From a bacterium (GTDB taxonomy: Bacteria; Bacteroidota; Bacteroidia; Cytophagales; Thermonemataceae), in assembly GCA_025362415.1 (NCBI GenBank), contig JANYGM010000030.1, forward strand, positions 1 to 7,128: a DNA stretch of 7,128 nucleotides. The letters are read 5' to 3'. The notes beneath the pieces were generated by a model, which made no database searches, was not told the origin of the DNA, and saw only the letters and a program-made list of their open reading frames with translations. A program made the position numbers and the translations under genes. Of the stretch, positions 4,596-7,128 are shown piece by piece; the stretch's first letter is position 1, and each line of letters begins with the position of its first letter.

Positions 4596-5114
4596 TTATC
4601 TCTTTCTAATAGGAAAAAGTAAATACTGAAAAATAATCAAAAAAATGCTTGTAAGTATAAAACTAGCTACAATTTTCTGAATAGTAATGAAAAATAATGA
4701 AGCTGCACTTGCCTCTAACACAAAAAGTAAAAAATGATGTACAAAAAGCAAAATTCCTGCATAAGTGCTATACCAAACAAAACCCATTCTACGAATGGAA
4801 ACCTCTATTACAGTATCTCTATTGCTTTTTTCTGTCATTAATTCTATCAAATAGGGACGTAAATATGCAAGCAACACACAAGCCGCAGTATGCACACCAA
4901 GTGTGTTATAAAATACATCTGTACTAAATCCAAAGGCGAAAGCAATCAATAAAAAGCTAATTCTACTTATTTCTGGATTAAAACTAATCAGAAAACCAAT
5001 ATATACAAAACAAAAAGCCACATCAAACAAAATAAGATGACGTGCAAAAAATACTTGAAAAAATAAGTAACCCAAAAAAGAGATTATTTGACTTATAATA
5101 GCAGCGTTGTTCAT
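4596..5114 (-). CDS. mreD: Rod-shape-determining protein MreD (172 aa)
   Basis: MreD is an inner-membrane protein of the elongasome that works with MreB, MreC, RodA and PBP2 to guide side-wall peptidoglycan synthesis. The product is almost entirely hydrophobic, with about five or six membrane segments (roughly 7-25, 28-46, 51-66, 72-90, 113-134 and 142-168). The segment GFSTDVFYNTLGVHTAACVLLAYLRP (62-87) is the Bacteroidota MreD signature, with the conserved D and G-H. Length is normal for the family, and the C-terminus ends in the basic RKR. The ATG at 5114 is two bases after the mreC stop, so the two are one operon. In many Bacteroidota PBP2 (mrdA) and rodA follow; here nothing follows before the tRNA scar, so those genes would be elsewhere or on the other side of the insertion. 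Confidence 0.9.
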   Translation of the reverse strand: MNNAAIISQIISFLGYLFFQVFFARHLILFDVAFCFVYIGFLISFNPEISRISFLLIAFAFGFSTDVFYNTLGVHTAACVLLAYLRPYLIELMTEKSNRDTVIEVSIRRMGFVWYSTYAGILLFVHHFLLFVLEASAASLFFITIQKIVASFILTSIFLIIFQYLLFPIRKR

Positions 5115-5116
5115 TT

Positions 5117-6115
5117 TTAGGGATTATTCTTAAGGATTGTACTGTCTTTTGGTTTTGATTTTTCCTTCTCTTTTTCTATCTCTTTTAGCTTTTCTTTCTC
5201 TTTTTTCTCTTTATTCTTCTTTTCTTTCTCTATTTTTTCTTTTCTATCTTTCTCCTCTTTTTCTTTGTCCTTTTCCTTCTCTTTTTGTGGGTCTAATTGT
5301 TGTGTGAGCGTATCAAGTTCTAATTTTAGCTTATTTCCAATCACATAAACATAAGAAAGACTATTAAAATCAGTAGAAAGACGCACCGTAATATCGTGAA
5401 AAGTAGCTGATTTGTCATCTACAACTTTTTCTACTTTGCCAATCATTGTACCTTCTGGAAAGAAATCATTAAAGCCTGATGTAACAATGGTATCTCCTAC
5501 CACGACTTTTATAGCTTTTGTAACATCTTTAAACTTAGCAAATTGCGGGCTTTTCCCGTCCCAAAGTACATAACTAACATATTTATTAGATTTTATTTGC
5601 GCAGAAATAGGTTGGTCAATATTCAGAGCAGAACTCACCAAAGACAAATGTGGCGTACAACTTTTGACTCTTCCCACCACGCCATTAGGCGAAATAACGC
5701 CCATATCAGGTAAAATACCGTCCAAAGTGCCTTTTTCTATGGTTACATAATTGCGAGTGTTTTTAGTGGTGCTATTGATAACTTTTGCAAGAGAAACTTG
5801 ATATTTGCCTGCAATAGTAGCATCTTCCACAGGGCGTACATTTGCACCAAAATTGCGCTGTTTTTCTTGTAAAAATTGCTTTCGTAACAAAGCATTTTCA
5901 GCAGCCAGACTTTTATTGACATCTCCCAAATGAAAATAGTCATTAAATTGGTTAGATGCTTTCAAAATTTGGGCAGCATAATAGTTAGAGGTATTGAAAA
6001 ATACCGCTGATTGTTGTCTATTATTGTTTATAATCAAAGAAATACTAATGATTTCTAAGGCAAAAAATAATAGAAAAGCCCTAAACCTAAAAACAAAACT
6101 AAATAAAGCATCCAT
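5117..6115 (-). CDS. mreC: Rod-shape-determining protein MreC with long Lys/Glu tail (332 aa)
   Basis: MreC is a periplasmic scaffold of the elongation machinery, anchored in the inner membrane and binding MreD and penicillin-binding proteins. The sequence has a short basic N-terminus, one membrane segment (about 11-30), a coiled coil (about 64-88, including NKSLAAENALLRKQFLQEK), and the two-barrel MreC core (about 105-260). In the core the markers NYVTIEKGTLDGI, MGVISPNGVVGRV, VVVGDTIVTSG and FPEGTMIGKV are typical. Residues about 277-322 are an almost pure Lys/Glu tract followed by a short polar tail, which is not part of the normal core and is uncommon in length. The ATG at 6115 gives the usual N-terminal membrane start. 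The gene starts next to a long inverted repeat (6119-6269), so its promoter must lie in or beyond that repeat, or it is read from the upstream phosphorylase gene. It is co-transcribed with mreD. Confidence 0.93.
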   Translation of the reverse strand: MDALFSFVFRFRAFLLFFALEIISISLIINNNRQQSAVFFNTSNYYAAQILKASNQFNDYFHLGDVNKSLAAENALLRKQFLQEKQRNFGANVRPVEDATIAGKYQVSLAKVINSTTKNTRNYVTIEKGTLDGILPDMGVISPNGVVGRVKSCTPHLSLVSSALNIDQPISAQIKSNKYVSYVLWDGKSPQFAKFKDVTKAIKVVVGDTIVTSGFNDFFPEGTMIGKVEKVVDDKSATFHDITVRLSTDFNSLSYVYVIGNKLKLELDTLTQQLDPQKEKEKDKEKEEKDRKEKIEKEKKNKEKKEKEKLKEIEKEKEKSKPKDSTILKNNP

Positions 6116-6118
6116 TTT

Positions 6119-6269
6119 TTAGTGTGTAGTGAAATAGTGAAGTAGTGAAGTAGTGAGTAGTGAGTAGTGAGTAGTGTGTATGATACGTAGTATTCTTCGT
6201 CAGATGTATTCCACTACTCACTATTTCACTACACACTACTTCACTACTCACTATTTCACTACTCACTAA
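6119..6269. repeat. Long imperfect inverted repeat of GTAGTGA-type tandem units
   Basis: The left arm (6119-6176) is a tandem of 7-8 base units such as GTAGTGA, AGTAGTGA and AATAGTGA. The right arm (6212-6269) is the inverted form. The arms align over about 58 bases with a few mismatches and one gap, around a 35-base unrelated centre. It fills nearly the whole gap between the phosphorylase stop and the mreC start. It could form a large hairpin in RNA or a cruciform in DNA and could act as a terminator or attenuator between the two genes, but it has no T run of its own. Confidence 0.8.
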
Positions 6270-7127
6270 TTAAATGCGTTCTAAAACCATTTTAATAAGC
6301 GTATCTACTGTTTTATCAGCATTTTTTGAAAATTCGTTTGTAATTCTATTAGCAACAATAGCATTGAGAGAAATTACTTCGTGTCCTAGCAAACGTCCCA
6401 TAGCATAATATCCAGCTGTTTCCATTTCAAAATTAGTGAGCCAGAAATCCTCCAAATGGAAATATTCTAAACTTTTTACCCAATTTGGATATTTGATACC
6501 AATGCCCAAATCTCTACCTTGTGGCGCATAAAATCCAGGACAAGTAACCGTATTCCCTTCCAACATATCAAAAGCAAACTGTTTGCGCAATTTTTCAGAA
6601 CCTGCCACACAATAAGGCGTAAAAGGCAAATTCATTTCTTTTTGGAAACGGTGAACAACTTCTAGTTCATAATTATTTTGCGGCAAATCATAAAAACACA
6701 TCAAAGTATCAAGTCCAATACCATTGACAGACACCAAAAAGCTATCTACTGCAATAGAAGCCTGCAAAGCACCAGATGTTCCTACTCTGATAATCTTCAA
6801 ATTGCGCCTAGTTTTCTTAGGAGTACGTTTTTTGAGGTCAATATTTACGGCTGCATCAAGTTCAGTAAGCAAAATTTCTATATTGTCCGTTCCCATTCCA
6901 GACGAAATAACCGTTATGCGCTTGCCCTTGTAAGTGCCTGTATGCGTGATAAACTCACGTTTATTCATTTCAAAATCAATTTTATCAAAATATTGAGAAA
7001 CCTTATGCACACGAGAAGGGTCGCCAACGGTGATAATAGTGTCTGCAATGTCTTCAGACCTTAAATTAAGATGATAAATACTGTTATCACTATTGATAAT
7101 TAGTTCACTTGCGGAAAGATTTGCCAT
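6270..7127 (-). CDS. Nucleoside phosphorylase, uridine-phosphorylase type (285 aa)
   Basis: The protein belongs to the PNP/UDP phosphorylase family, which splits a nucleoside with phosphate into free base and ribose-1-phosphate in the cytoplasm. Visible motifs are the phosphate-binding GDPSRV (35-40), SSGMGTDN (75-82), RVGTSGA (114-120), and the ribose-binding NFEMETAG (232-239). The PQGRDL segment (202-207) gives a Q-x-R pair in the place where E. coli uridine phosphorylase uses Gln166 and Arg168 to recognise uracil, so a uridine-type substrate is favoured over purines; deoxyuridine or thymidine activity is also possible. The length is slightly above that of E. coli Udp (about 253), with an insert around residues 97-109 that is rich in Lys and Arg. 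The ATG at 7127 is one base from the window end, so a slightly longer N-terminus cannot be ruled out, although MANLSASELI is a reasonable start. It would act in pyrimidine salvage. Confidence 0.88.
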   Translation of the reverse strand: MANLSASELIINSDNSIYHLNLRSEDIADTIITVGDPSRVHKVSQYFDKIDFEMNKREFITHTGTYKGKRITVISSGMGTDNIEILLTELDAAVNIDLKKRTPKKTRRNLKIIRVGTSGALQASIAVDSFLVSVNGIGLDTLMCFYDLPQNNYELEVVHRFQKEMNLPFTPYCVAGSEKLRKQFAFDMLEGNTVTCPGFYAPQGRDLGIGIKYPNWVKSLEYFHLEDFWLTNFEMETAGYYAMGRLLGHEVISLNAIVANRITNEFSKNADKTVDTLIKMVLERI

Positions 7128-7128
7128 A

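Noticed and set aside
4697..4927. Plus-strand open frame opposite mreD
   Set aside because: mreD is clearly coding on the other strand; this frame has no domain-like features.
6119..6269. CRISPR array
   Set aside because: Units are 7-8 bases without unique spacers and occur in inverted arms; this is a simple tandem/inverted repeat.
6678..7064. Plus-strand open frames opposite the nucleoside phosphorylase
   Set aside because: The phosphorylase motifs prove the minus strand is coding; these frames are shadows.

Overview
The window is AT-rich and looks like Bacteroidota DNA, probably from a Cytophagales-type marine or aquatic bacterium. Most starts lack a clear Shine-Dalgarno sequence. The mreC and mreD genes are of the Bacteroidota type, and the intergenic regions carry repeat families (small GC-rich hairpins, TTCACAA-type tandems, GTAGTGA-type tandems) that are common in that phylum. 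The species cannot be fixed from the sequence alone.

The window has two parts. Positions 1 to about 4317 look like the right end of an integrated mobile element, either a prophage or a phage- or plasmid-like satellite. Positions about 4318 to 7128 look like ordinary chromosome. The join lies at the 3' half of a tRNA gene (4318-4352), which lacks a matching 5' half and is followed by a strong terminator. This is the usual scar of tyrosine-recombinase integration into a tRNA gene. No integrase is present, so the element would have to continue to the left of the window.

The element part has a lambda-like layout. A helix-turn-helix repressor (3816-4235, +) is transcribed divergently from a compact, overlapping minus-strand operon: a 77-aa putative DNA-binding protein, a 401-aa replication initiator/replisome-organizer-like protein, a 306-aa protein that may be its replication partner, and a 57-aa protein. 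The initiator gene contains five 25-bp dyad repeats spaced 26-27 bp apart (2893-3022). The repeats are read in different frames, so selection appears to act on the DNA. With the AT-rich stretch beside them they make a good candidate for an internal replication origin. A 23-bp operator-like motif occurs twice between the repressor and the operon, and again 3.7 kb away in front of a membrane-anchored orphan gene (201-974, +). This suggests one repressor controls both.

The chromosomal part reads leftward: a uridine-phosphorylase-type nucleoside phosphorylase (6270-7127), a long imperfect inverted repeat made of GTAGTGA-like units (6119-6269), then mreC and mreD (6115-4596), whose products act in cell-shape and peptidoglycan elongation. 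MreC has an unusual Lys/Glu-rich C-terminal tail. Between mreD and the tRNA scar are two hairpin repeats with a compensatory base-pair change and a short tandem repeat.
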